From the NCBI RefSeq assembly GCF_020524035.2, contig NZ_CP129013.1:2785001-2849000 (forward strand): DNA of 64,000 nucleotides, written 5' to 3'. The notes below the pieces were generated by a model. The model saw only the letters and a list, made by a program, of their open reading frames with translations, searched no databases and was not told where the DNA came from. This document shows, in pieces, positions 1 to 13,267 of the stretch. The DNA is from Bacillus carboniphilus (GTDB taxonomy: Bacteria > Bacillota > Bacilli > Bacillales > JAIVKR01). Position 1 is the stretch's first letter; each line of letters begins with the position of its first letter. The translations under genes were made by a program, and so were the position numbers.

Positions 1-1338
<1,338 letters not shown>

Positions 1339-1464
1339 ACACACATGCGATTCTTGTCACACTTCGTTATTTAGTTTTGAAAGAATGAATTTTCTTTTGA
1401 AAAAAACGCTTGATATTATCTTAAAAATAAGTATAATATATTTTGTCCCTCTAAAATGGGACAA

Positions 1465-1717
1465 GGGTTTTGAGAGGCAAATAGTTTGAGAAATCAACTG
1501 AGGAAACCGAGGAGCATACTCCAGTACGTGACGACGTTGACGAAAGAAGATGACAAAAAAAATGCGCCTATTCAAAAGAAACCTACATAAGAAATAAAAG
1601 GGTTTTGAGAAACAAGCAGTTTGAGGAATCAACTGAGGAAACCGAGGAGGTAACTCCAGTACGTGACGACGTTGACGAAAGAAGATGACAAAAAAATGTG
1701 CCGTTTATCAAAAGCCG
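1465..1717 (+). repeat. Tandem duplication in 23S-5S spacer, two ~118-bp copies, 135-bp period
   Basis: Two imperfect copies start at 1465 and 1600, each beginning GGGTTTTGAG and containing GAAACCGAGGAG, then ACGTGACGACGTTGACGAAA and a poly-A run. Each can fold: a GGAG/CTCC stem is kept while its tetraloop changes from CATA to GTAA, enclosed by TCAAC/GTTGA. The second 23S-5S spacer (7601-7667) has none of this, so the copies are an insertion or expansion specific to this operon. The unit would be transcribed as part of the rRNA precursor. I do not recognise it with certainty. Bacillaceae-1 RNA, a structured class reported near rRNA operons, is a candidate to compare. Confidence 0.75.
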
Positions 1718-1728
1718 TAAACCCTATG

Positions 1729-1844
<116 letters not shown>

Positions 1845-1847
1845 ATT

Positions 1848-1923
1848 GGAGGATTAGCTCAGCTGGGAGAGCACTTGCCTTACAAGCAAGGGGTCGGCGG
1901 TTCGATCCCGTCATCCTCCACCA
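1848..1923 (+). tRNA. tRNA-Val (anticodon TAC)
   Basis: A complete 76-nt cloverleaf with encoded CCA. The anticodon loop CTTACAA within CTTGCCTTACAAGCAAG reads TAC. It starts four bases after the 5S gene and opens the nine-tRNA array, in the same order as B. subtilis trnJ. Confidence 0.97.
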
Positions 1924-1985
1924 TTTAAAATGAAATTGTTATCTGATAATATTTAAAACAAAGACCGTAAGGTCTGGCTATATAC

Positions 1986-2012
1986 GCCGGTGTAGCTCAA
2001 CTGGTAGAGCAC
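1986..2012 (+). pseudogene. tRNA-Thr relic, 5' acceptor and D-arm only
   Basis: The first 26-27 bases (GCCGGTGTAGCTCAACTGG and the following TAGAGCA) match the start of the intact tRNA-Thr at 2135 with one C/T change, and the preceding TATAC is shared too. After that the sequence departs: no anticodon arm, T arm or CCA follows. The 120 bp between relic and gene contain a CCGACT/AGTCGG inverted repeat. It cannot give a tRNA. It looks like a partial duplication or the scar of an insertion. Confidence 0.8.
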
Positions 2013-2134
2013 GACCGAATAGGCTTCATAGAGTAAGCTTCAGCATACCGACTGAACAACATCTTGAATAAACTAATAGAAGTCGGGATGACGTTTTAAG
2101 AAAGAAAAATCAAATAATAGTTCACTTTTTATAC

Positions 2135-2210
<76 letters not shown>

Positions 2211-2222
2211 CGAGTTTTTTTA

Positions 2223-2298
2223 GAGCCATTAGCTCAGTTGGTAGAGCATCTGACTTTTAATCAGAGGGTCGAAGGTTCGAGTCCTTCATGGCTCACCA
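2223..2298 (+). tRNA. tRNA-Lys (anticodon TTT)
   Basis: A 76-nt cloverleaf with CCA. The anticodon arm CTGACTTTTAATCAG reads TTT. Confidence 0.97.
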
Positions 2299-2309
2299 TT
2301 TTGAATTTC

Positions 2310-2392
2310 GCGGGTGTGGCGGAACTGGCAGACGCGCTAGACTTAGGATCTAGTGTCCTTGTGACGTGGGGGTTCGACTCCCTTCACCCGCA
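2310..2392 (+). tRNA. tRNA-Leu (anticodon TAG)
   Basis: A class II tRNA with a long variable arm. The anticodon arm TAGACTTAGGATCTA reads TAG. The acceptor GCGGGTG pairs with CACCCGC and is followed by the discriminator A. The CCA end is not encoded here, unlike most neighbours, so it must be added by CCA-adding enzyme. Confidence 0.96.
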
Positions 2393-2401
2393 TTATGATA
2401 C

Positions 2402-2476
2402 GCGGAAGTAGTTCAGTGGTAGAACACCACCTTGCCAAGGTGGGGGTCGCGGGTTCGAATCCCGTCTTCCGCTCCA
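2402..2476 (+). tRNA. tRNA-Gly (anticodon GCC)
   Basis: A 75-nt cloverleaf with CCA. The anticodon arm CCACCTTGCCAAGGTGG reads GCC. Confidence 0.97.
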
Positions 2477-2490
2477 AGATCATTCCCCAT

Positions 2491-2579
2491 GCCGGGGTGG
2501 TGGAATTGGCAGACACACAGGACTTAAAATCCTGCGGTAGGTGACTACCGTGCCGGTTCAAGTCCGGCCCTCGGCACCA
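2491..2579 (+). tRNA. tRNA-Leu (anticodon TAA)
   Basis: An 89-nt class II tRNA with a long variable arm and encoded CCA. The anticodon arm AGGACTTAAAATCCT reads TAA. Confidence 0.97.
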
Positions 2580-2583
2580 TTTA

Positions 2584-2660
2584 GCGCCCGTAGCTCAATT
2601 GGATAGAGCGTTTGACTACGGATCAAAAGGTTAGGGGTTCGACTCCTCTCGGGCGCGCCA
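2584..2660 (+). tRNA. tRNA-Arg (anticodon ACG)
   Basis: A 77-nt cloverleaf with CCA. The anticodon arm TTTGACTACGGATCAAA reads ACG. The wobble A is normally deaminated to inosine by TadA. Confidence 0.97.
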
Positions 2661-2664
2661 TTAG

Positions 2665-2741
2665 CGGGAAGTAGCTCAGCTTGGTAGAGCACATGGTTTG
2701 GGACCATGGGGTCGCAGGTTCGAATCCTGTCTTCCCGACCA
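2665..2741 (+). tRNA. tRNA-Pro (anticodon TGG)
   Basis: A 77-nt cloverleaf with CCA. The anticodon arm CATGGTTTGGGACCATG reads TGG. Confidence 0.97.
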
Positions 2742-2758
2742 TGATTAAATTATATAAT

Positions 2759-2834
2759 GGGGCCTTAGCTCAGCTGGGAGAGCGCCTGCCTTGCACGCAG
2801 GAGGTCAGCGGTTCGATCCCGCTAGGCTCCACCA
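2759..2834 (+). tRNA. tRNA-Ala (anticodon TGC)
   Basis: A 76-nt cloverleaf with CCA. The anticodon arm CTGCCTTGCACGCAG reads TGC. It closes the tRNA array, about 100 bp before the 16S gene. Confidence 0.97.
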
Positions 2835-2847
2835 AAAATGATCTTTG

Positions 2848-2864
2848 AAAACTAAACAAACCAA
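2848..2864 (+). other. 16S precursor processing stem, left arm
   Basis: AAAACTAAACAAACCAA is the exact reverse complement of TTGGTTTGTTTAGTTTT at 4542-4558, which flanks the other side of the 16S gene. The long-range duplex, extended by AGCGTC/GACGCT, is the expected RNase III substrate that releases pre-16S rRNA. Confidence 0.85.
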
Positions 2865-2937
2865 AAGCGTCAAATTTTTTTGAAACAACCATGAGTTAGC
2901 AAACTCATAAAATGATCAGATTGAATCTGACACCATT

Positions 2938-7600
<4,663 letters not shown>

Positions 7601-7667
7601 ACACACATGCGATTCTTGTCACCCTTCGTTATTTAGTTTTGAAAGAATGAATTTTCTTTCAAACATA

Positions 7668-7784
<117 letters not shown>

Positions 7785-7790
7785 AAAAAT

Positions 7791-7830
7791 AAAAACCACT
7801 AATAACTTAACTGTTGTTAGTGGTTTTTTG
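7791..7830 (+). terminator. Rho-independent terminator of the rRNA operon
   Basis: AAAACCACTAATAAC pairs with GTTGTTAGTGGTTTT around a short loop, followed by a T run. It lies six bases after the 5S gene and ends the rRNA-tRNA transcription unit. Confidence 0.9.
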
Positions 7831-7850
7831 TATTTATATTTTAAAGAAGT

Positions 7851-8036
7851 AAAAAATCTGTCCTTATTTGGAAGGTGCTTTCGAAGCACACGCCTCTAGG
7901 GTGGAGGTGGATCTATGTTGGCTACAGTACGTCGATGAAAAGGATGTTCTAGCATCAACGTTTCCACAGGACGTGTCTGTACTTAGCCCGAATTCCAATG
8001 TATGTGTCGCTAGACGGACTCATGCCTCTTTCTTGT
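7851..8036 (+). repeat. Intergenic hairpin repeat R1 (degenerate)
   Basis: The element opens with AAAAAATCTGTCCTTATTTGG, shared in near-identical form with R10 at 46526 and R3 at 16136. It contains a GGTGGATCTATGTTGG arm and a TCTAGCATCAACGTTTCCAC arm, each the left half of the family hairpin, plus one ACAGGACGTG core at 7966. The right halves are missing or mutated. It ends in the family-type CTCTTTCTT. Open frames across it are translations of the repeat and not genes. Confidence 0.75.
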
Positions 8037-8273
8037 ATGGGGAACTTCATATTTATTTCACCTCAAAAAATTATCGCTATTAAAAAAGTAATGCTCCTAC
8101 TATGTACAATTAATCTATTGTTTTATTTTCAGGGAAATAGAACTTAACAATCAAAATAAAACGATTGTTATAACAATGTTTAAGAGCAAAACAAGAAAGC
8201 AAAAGCTGACGATATAAAATAAGATAGAAAGGCGTTTCTTTAATATCTTCTTTTGTTGCTTATTAATAAATAG
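8037..8273. other. AT-rich gap, nothing recognised
   Basis: This stretch separates repeat R1 from the convergent RodA-like gene. I see no gene, tRNA or strong terminator. An AACAATCaaaataaaacGATTGTT inverted repeat near 8146-8169 could be a weak hairpin for the minus-strand transcript. Confidence 0.5.
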
Positions 8274-9443
8274 CTAGCCCTCCTCACTAAAAAAGAAATC
8301 CTTTTTCTTTAAGGATACATTTAAAACTAAGCCAAAACCGATCATTGTAGTAAGAATCGAACTTCCTCCATAACTCATTAGCGGAAGAGGAATTCCTGTT
8401 ATTGGAATTAATCCAATGACCATCCCAATGTTTTGAAATACGTGGAACGAAATTAACGACATCATACCAATGCATATGAGTGACTCAAATAATTTGTCTT
8501 TGTTTTTTACAAAGATGAACACCATTCTAAAAATAATCAAAAAATATAATGAAATTAATAAGCTAGCACCTAAAAATCCAAACTCTTCTGCTACTATTGC
8601 GAAAATAAAATCAGTATGGGATTCTGGGACTTTGACTTGATTATTATCAAATCCAACCCCATTCATCATGCCTGAACCAACCGCTAAAATAGACTGCTTT
8701 AATTGATATCCAATACCTTGGGCATACGAAAAAGGATCTAACCAGGAATAAATTCGATTTAACTGATATTCATCAAAAACTTTTAGTAACAGCTGTGGAT
8801 TAATCAGAAAGATACCTGTAAGTGAAGCAATAATAATTATTCCCGAGATAAAAATTAACAAGTCAATTCTCCAATTTATAGATAAAAAGATCATACCAAG
8901 AGTTATAATAACCATGACTAAAGACGTGCCAAAATCATTCTGTAAATAAGTTAAAGATATAGGTATTAATGATAGAACTCCGATTTTTAGCATGAGCTTA
9001 TATTCGCTAGCTAAGATTGTCATTGAGTGGTTTTCTCTATGGCGTGCTATTACATAAGAGAGCATTAAGATTAAAAAGATTTTCATAAACTCTGATGGTT
9101 GAATCGATCCTATCCCTTTAATAACAAACCATGATTTTGCCCCATTCCTTACAGGAGCAATTGTATTAGGAGCTAATAAAACACTAATTAACATTAATAT
9201 GCCAATTATATAGGCGATTGGTGTCAATTTCATAACTGCTTCAAAATCAAAATAAAAAATACACAATACAATGATTAGTCCAATAATGAACCAGGCTATT
9301 TGCTTCAATAAGTACTCATCTTTAATTAACGCATTTTGTTGAGCACTGTACATACATATACAGCTAAATATCATAAGTAAAAAGATATAAAAGAAAAGGT
9401 TATAATCAAAGTTATTTTTATGTTTAGTCAAATTAATCACCAT
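8274..9443 (-). CDS. RodA/FtsW-family (SEDS) cell-shape protein
   Basis: SEDS proteins are membrane peptidoglycan glycosyltransferases that work with class B penicillin-binding proteins. The protein is about 389 aa with about ten hydrophobic segments. It carries the family motifs QPSEFMKI, QNDFGTSLV, PESHTDFIFAIVAEEFGFLGA and the C-terminal PITGIPLPLMSYGGSS. The phrase NIGMVIGLIPITG fits RodA better than FtsW or SpoVE. I chose the ATG at 9443 (MVINLTKHKNN); an in-frame TTG at 9488 would add 15 residues with no good ribosome binding site. It stands alone between rrnW and ctsR, pointing against all neighbours, where B. subtilis has no such gene. It may be a paralogue of the main RodA. Confidence 0.88.
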   Translation of the reverse strand: MVINLTKHKNNFDYNLFFYIFLLMIFSCICMYSAQQNALIKDEYLLKQIAWFIIGLIIVLCIFYFDFEAVMKLTPIAYIIGILMLISVLLAPNTIAPVRNGAKSWFVIKGIGSIQPSEFMKIFLILMLSYVIARHRENHSMTILASEYKLMLKIGVLSLIPISLTYLQNDFGTSLVMVIITLGMIFLSINWRIDLLIFISGIIIIASLTGIFLINPQLLLKVFDEYQLNRIYSWLDPFSYAQGIGYQLKQSILAVGSGMMNGVGFDNNQVKVPESHTDFIFAIVAEEFGFLGASLLISLYFLIIFRMVFIFVKNKDKLFESLICIGMMSLISFHVFQNIGMVIGLIPITGIPLPLMSYGGSSILTTMIGFGLVLNVSLKKKDFFFSEEG

Positions 9444-9654
9444 AATATGTTTTGTAAATGCATTCTTCCCTATGTGATTGTATAACAAAGGTGAATAACA
9501 TTAATTACAATATTGGAACAATCAATAATTTTTTACAAATGTATTCAAGTGAAGACTTTTAAGAATTTTGGATCTGAGTCAAATTTTCGGACACAAAAAA
9601 GTTAGTTCACTTTAATACCTATGCTCGAAGAAAACTTGTTTTATTTTGACGCTT

Positions 9655-9765
9655 GACAGGGTCCCTCCGCGGGCGTGATTCTGTTGCCGAGAAACCAGAT
9701 GCTCCGACATCGGCATCGCCAAAGGAGGCTATCATGCCCGCTACTCCCTATAAAGCTTGATTCAC
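9655..9765. other. GC-rich non-coding tail inside the IS
   Basis: A GC-rich block in otherwise AT-rich DNA, between OrfB and the proposed IS end. It contains the inverted repeat GATGCTCCGACATCGGCATC at 9699-9718. I see no protein. It may be a passenger sequence, part of an older element, or mark that the true IS end lies closer to OrfB. Confidence 0.4.
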
Positions 9766-9781
9766 ACATGTTAGAGAGTCG

Positions 9782-10667
9782 CTATGCGCATGCCCGAATG
9801 CTGTCTTCTACTTCTTGTGGAGTTCGATACCCGATACTTCCATGGATTCTTTTTCGATTGTACCAGCCTTCAATATATTGAAATAAAGCCATGTTAGCCG
9901 ATTGATAGTTCAGGTATTTAACTTGATGGACTTCTTCTTTTTTCAAAATGGCGTGAAATGATTCAATACAAGCATTATCATATGGGCAACCTTTACGGCT
10001 AAATGAATGTTTGATCCCCTTGGAACGGATGGATTCTGCAAATTCTTCACTTGTATATTGAGAGCCTAAATCCGAATGAAAGATGAGCTCCTTTTTAGGA
10101 GATTGCGTTTCATACGCATGATTCAGTGCTTTTATCACTAGGTCTGTCGTCATCGTTTTTGAAAAGGCATAACCTATGATTTTCTTAGAATGTAAATCCA
10201 TCACTGAAGCTAAGTAGCACCAACCATCTTTAATCGTATGGATATACGTAATATCTCCCACCCATTTTTCATTAATCGTTGTGGTGGTAAAGTCTCGGTT
10301 TAATAAGTTTCCTTGTTCTGTTACTTGGTGCTGACTAGTATAAGGGCGATATTTCCTTTGTATAATGGAGCGGATTCCAACTTTTTTCATTAGCCTTTGA
10401 ACTCTTTTTAGACTCACGGAAAATCCTTTTTTTTTTCGAGTTCCATATGAATTTTGGGTGCTCCGTACCGTTTTTTACTATCTGTATGAATTTCTATCAT
10501 TTCTTTGGTTAGTTCCTTGTTCTCACGATCACGATTAGACTCTGTTTCATGTAGTGATTGATAATACGTACTTCTTGGAATATCTAAGACTTCACACAGT
10601 GCTTGTATAGGGTGTTGATCTTTATACTTTTCAATCGTAGCGGCTAACTCAGTTTTACTTACTTTTT
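9782..10667 (-). CDS. IS3-family transposase OrfB, frameshifted
   Basis: This is the catalytic DDE integrase (rve) half of the transposase. It is normally made as an OrfA-OrfB fusion by -1 frameshifting, and the A5G run at the OrfA stop (10662-10667) would suit that. The catalytic acidic residues lie in GDITYI, FHSDLGSQY and NACIESFH. The N-terminal part (KYKDQHPIQALCEVL, then KKRYGAPKIHMELEKK) is in a different frame from the C-terminal part beginning GFSVSLKRVQRLM. The shift lies in a run of ten A/T at 10427-10436. It is either a true inactivating slip or a homopolymer sequencing error. Confidence 0.88.
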
Positions 10668-10937
10668 CGCGAATATGGCCATAGCCTTTTTTAATATTTC
10701 ATTCTCCTCCTGAAGGCGGCGCATTTGTTTTTTTAATTGGATTAAATCGTCCGTCGTAACGGTCGAACCATCTTCTAAATCGATTGGAGAGAATCGTTTA
10801 ATCCATTTATAAATCGTTACTTCAGACACGCCATATTCGCTACTTAGATTGCTTACTGAGTTGCCAGAATGATAAAGATTAACCACCGTTTTTTTGAAGT
10901 CTTCATTGAATTTTTTATTAACACCTTGGTTACCCAT
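10659..10937 (-). CDS. IS3-family transposase OrfA
   Basis: A protein of about 92 aa with an N-terminal helix-turn-helix (VVNLYHSGNSVSNLSSEYGVSEVTIYKWIKRF split over roughly residues 20-45) that binds the IS ends. A leucine-rich coiled coil (QLKKQMRRLQEENEILKKAM) multimerises with OrfB. The ATG at 10937 has AAAGGATG upstream; an in-frame GTG at 10946 would add three residues. It overlaps the OrfB frame. Confidence 0.88.
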   Translation of the reverse strand: MGNQGVNKKFNEDFKKTVVNLYHSGNSVSNLSSEYGVSEVTIYKWIKRFSPIDLEDGSTVTTDDLIQLKKQMRRLQEENEILKKAMAIFAKK

Positions 10938-11102
10938 CAAGGACACATCCTTTCGTTTTTTATTATAGTCAATAATTAGAAAGCTTAACTAAGGTGTGTC
11001 CATGAAACTATACTAGCATCCTTTGTTAAGACTAATTGTCGATAGAAATGATCATAATAAAAAAAGAGAAATAAAAATGTACATATAACCAGTGTTAATT
11101 AG

Positions 11103-11131
11103 TTGAAATTTTATTTGGAAGTGTCTATAGT
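11103..11131 (+). promoter_or_regulatory. SigA-type promoter of the ctsR operon
   Basis: TTGAAA (11103-11108) and TATAGT (11126-11131) are separated by exactly 17 bp. The CtsR operator begins nine bases after the -10 box, so repressor binding would cover the transcription start. Confidence 0.8.
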
Positions 11132-11139
11132 AAAGATAA

Positions 11140-11156
11140 GGTCAAATATAGTCAAA
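11140..11156 (+). promoter_or_regulatory. CtsR operator (heptad direct repeat)
   Basis: GGTCAAATATAGTCAAA matches the CtsR consensus of two (A/G)GTCAAA heptads separated by three bases. It lies between the -10 box and the ctsR start. The operon should therefore be repressed by its own first product and released at heat shock or on McsB activity. Confidence 0.93.
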
Positions 11157-11176
11157 GTCAATTGAAGGAGGGGGCT

Positions 11177-11641
11177 ATGAGAAACATATCTGATATAATT
11201 GAACAATATTTGAAAAATGTTCTAGACACTAGTGGGAAAGAAATTGTTGAAATTAAGCGAAGTGAAATAGCGGAGCGTTTTCAATGTGTGCCCTCTCAAA
11301 TCAATTATGTGATCAATACACGTTTTACTGTTGAAAAAGGGTATTTAGTTGAAAGTAAACGTGGTGTGGGGGAGGGTATATCCGTATTATTAAAGTGAAA
11401 GCACACGATCATGCCCACTTGCTATCACAACTTATTGACTTAATAGGTAACCATTTAACACAGGCAGCAGCTGAGAATATCATATTAAGAATGATTGAAG
11501 AAAAAGTGGTTACAGAAAGAGAAGCAAGACTTATGCTTAGCGTTATTGATCGATCTGTTCTATACTTGGGTATTCCTGAACGAGATGAGGCTTCGTTCTC
11601 GTATTATGAAGGCGATGCTTCATTCACTGAAATATAAATAA
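11177..11641 (+). CDS. ctsR: CtsR, class III stress repressor (two frameshifts)
   Basis: A winged-helix repressor of clp genes. The ATG at 11177 follows AAGGAGGGGG. The N-terminal DNA-binding half (RNISDIIEQYLK to ESKRG) and the C-terminal dimerisation half (KAHDHAHLL to SVIDRSVLY) are in different frames. One base seems lost near 11365, in the glycine-rich wing expected to read RGGGG and known as the thermosensor. An extra G near 11591 hides the proper end LRSRIMKAMLHSLKYK, which closes at TAA 11639-11641. Corrected length is about 154 aa, the normal size. The two indels cancel, and I take them as sequence errors. Confidence 0.92.
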
Positions 11642-11656
11642 ATGGGGTGATTTTAA

Positions 11657-12187
11657 ATGGTTTGTCAAGAATGTAAAGAGAGACCTGCCACCTTGCATTT
11701 CACAAAAATTATAAACGGGGAGAAAACCGAAATCCACTTGTGTGAAAAGTGCGCACAAGAAAATTCTAATTTTTCCTCTATAAACAACAATGCGGGCTTT
11801 ACGATTCACAATTTGCTTAGTGGTTTTTTGAACAATAACAATATGGAAATTAATCCTGTCTTTCAAGAAAAACAAGTAACAAAGTGTGAAAAGTGTAACT
11901 TAACCTTTGCACAGTTCCAAAAAGTCGGTCGTTTTGGATGTTCAAACTGCTACAAAACATTTGCGGATCAAATTCATCCAATGTTAAGAAGGGTTCATAG
12001 TGGCAATACTGTCCATGCAGGAAAGCTACCAAAAAGACTAGGTGGCAATTTAAAATTGAAGAAACAGTTAACATCCTTGAAAGAGCAGTTAAAACAGTTG
12101 ATTTCAACAGAACAATTTGAAAAAGCTTCAGAAGTGAGAGATGAAATTCGTTCCCTAGAAGCAAGAATGAACAAGGGGGAATATTAA
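11657..12187 (+). CDS. mcsA: McsA, zinc-binding activator of McsB
   Basis: McsA binds and activates the arginine kinase McsB and helps control CtsR. The protein is 176 aa with four CxxC pairs, at residues 3/6, 29/32, 77/80 and 95/98, forming zinc-binding modules. A C-terminal UVR motif (about 134-168, EQFEKASEVRDEIRSLE) matches those that contact ClpC. It starts 15 bp after ctsR behind GGGGTGA and its stop codon abuts the mcsB start. Confidence 0.95.
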   Translation: MVCQECKERPATLHFTKIINGEKTEIHLCEKCAQENSNFSSINNNAGFTIHNLLSGFLNNNNMEINPVFQEKQVTKCEKCNLTFAQFQKVGRFGCSNCYKTFADQIHPMLRRVHSGNTVHAGKLPKRLGGNLKLKKQLTSLKEQLKQLISTEQFEKASEVRDEIRSLEARMNKGEY

Positions 12188-13267
12188 ATGTCATTAAAAA
12201 AATTCATGAGTCAAGCAATGAGTGCCTGGATGAGTAACGAAGGACCTAACAGTGATATTGTGATGAGTAGCAGAATTAGATTAGCAAGGAATTTAGAGCC
12301 TTATAAGTTTCCAATCATTTCGAATGGAGACGGGGAGAAAGTAATAAATGATATTGAAGAAAAAATTGTTCCTAAACCCTTTCAAGGTAAAAAGTTAGAA
12401 ATATTAAAAATGAGTGATTTAAAGCCAATTGAAAAAAAGGGTGCTGATGGAAAAACACTTAATTAGTCCTTATTTGATAGAAGACCATGCGCATAGCGCG
12501 TGTTTATTATCCGAAGAAGAAGAAATTAGCATCATGGTAAATGAAGAAGATCATATTCGTATTCAATGTCTTTTCCCAGGTTTTCAGTTACAAGAAGCAT
12601 TAAACATGGCAAATGACTTAGATGATTGGATTGAAGAGGAAGTAGCCTATGCTTTTGATGAACAGAAAGGGTATTTAACGAGCTGCCCTACAAACGTAGG
12701 GACCGGTCTTAGAGCTTCTGTCATGATGCATCTTCCAGCGTTAGTCATGACAAAACAAATCAATCGAATTATTCCTGCTATCAACCAATTAGGGTTAGTT
12801 GTTAGAGGGATTTACGGAGAAGGAAGTCAAGCATTAGGAAATATCTTTCAAGTATCAAACCAATTAACGTTGGGGAAATCAGAGGAAGATATTGTAGATG
12901 ACTTGAAAAGTGTAGTCGACCAATTAATTACACAAGAAAGATCAGCAAGAGAGGCTTTATATAAAACATCAAAACTACAGTTAGAAGATCGCATCTTTCG
13001 TTCATATGGTATTTTGGCAAATAGTCGTATTATTGAATCTAAAGAAACGGCCAATCGCTTATCAGATGTTAGACTAGGCATTGATTTAGGGATTATAAAA
13101 AATATGTCTAGAAATATAATGAATGAACTCATGGTGTTAACTCAACCAGGATTCTTGCGCAATATGCAGGAGGAACATTAACGTCTGATGAAAGAGATAT
13201 AAGAAGAGCAACATTAATAAGAGAAAGATTAGCATTTGATAAAGAAATGGAGGATGATGAAAAATGA
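12188..13267 (+). CDS. mcsB: McsB protein arginine kinase (two frameshifts)
   Basis: McsB phosphorylates arginines on CtsR and on misfolded proteins, marking them for ClpCP. It shows the guanidino-kinase ATP site SSRIRLARN (residues 27-35) and the signature [21 protein letters not shown], split by position across the middle, with its conserved cysteine. An extra A in the A7 run near 12432 shifts the frame before [14 protein letters not shown] missing base near 13159 hides the C-terminus ([24 protein letters not shown]). The corrected stop is TGA 13265-13267, overlapping the clpC start as ATGA. Corrected length is about 359 aa. Confidence 0.92.

Larger units (their letters stand above)
9589..11001 (-). 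mobile_element. IS3-family insertion sequence (approximate ends)
   Basis: OrfA (HTH) and OrfB (DDE integrase) are arranged as in IS3-family elements. The proposed ends are the imperfect inverted repeats GGACAC-N6-GTTAGTT (from 9589) and the complement of TTAACTAAGGTGTGTCC (ending 11001). I could not see a clear target-site duplication. About 190 bp lie between the OrfB stop and the left end, longer than usual for the family, and include a GC-rich palindromic stretch near 9660-9760. The element sits just upstream of the ctsR promoter. Confidence 0.7.

Noticed and set aside
2012-2134. tRNA-Thr with an intron
   Set aside because: The first fragment stops after the D arm and the full tRNA is present downstream, so no splicing would be needed. 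No group I or II intron features are visible.
11850-12194. 114-aa minus-strand frame and other antisense frames over mcsA, clpC, rpoB and ribosomal genes
   Set aside because: They are shadows of strongly conserved plus-strand genes and lack ribosome binding sites.
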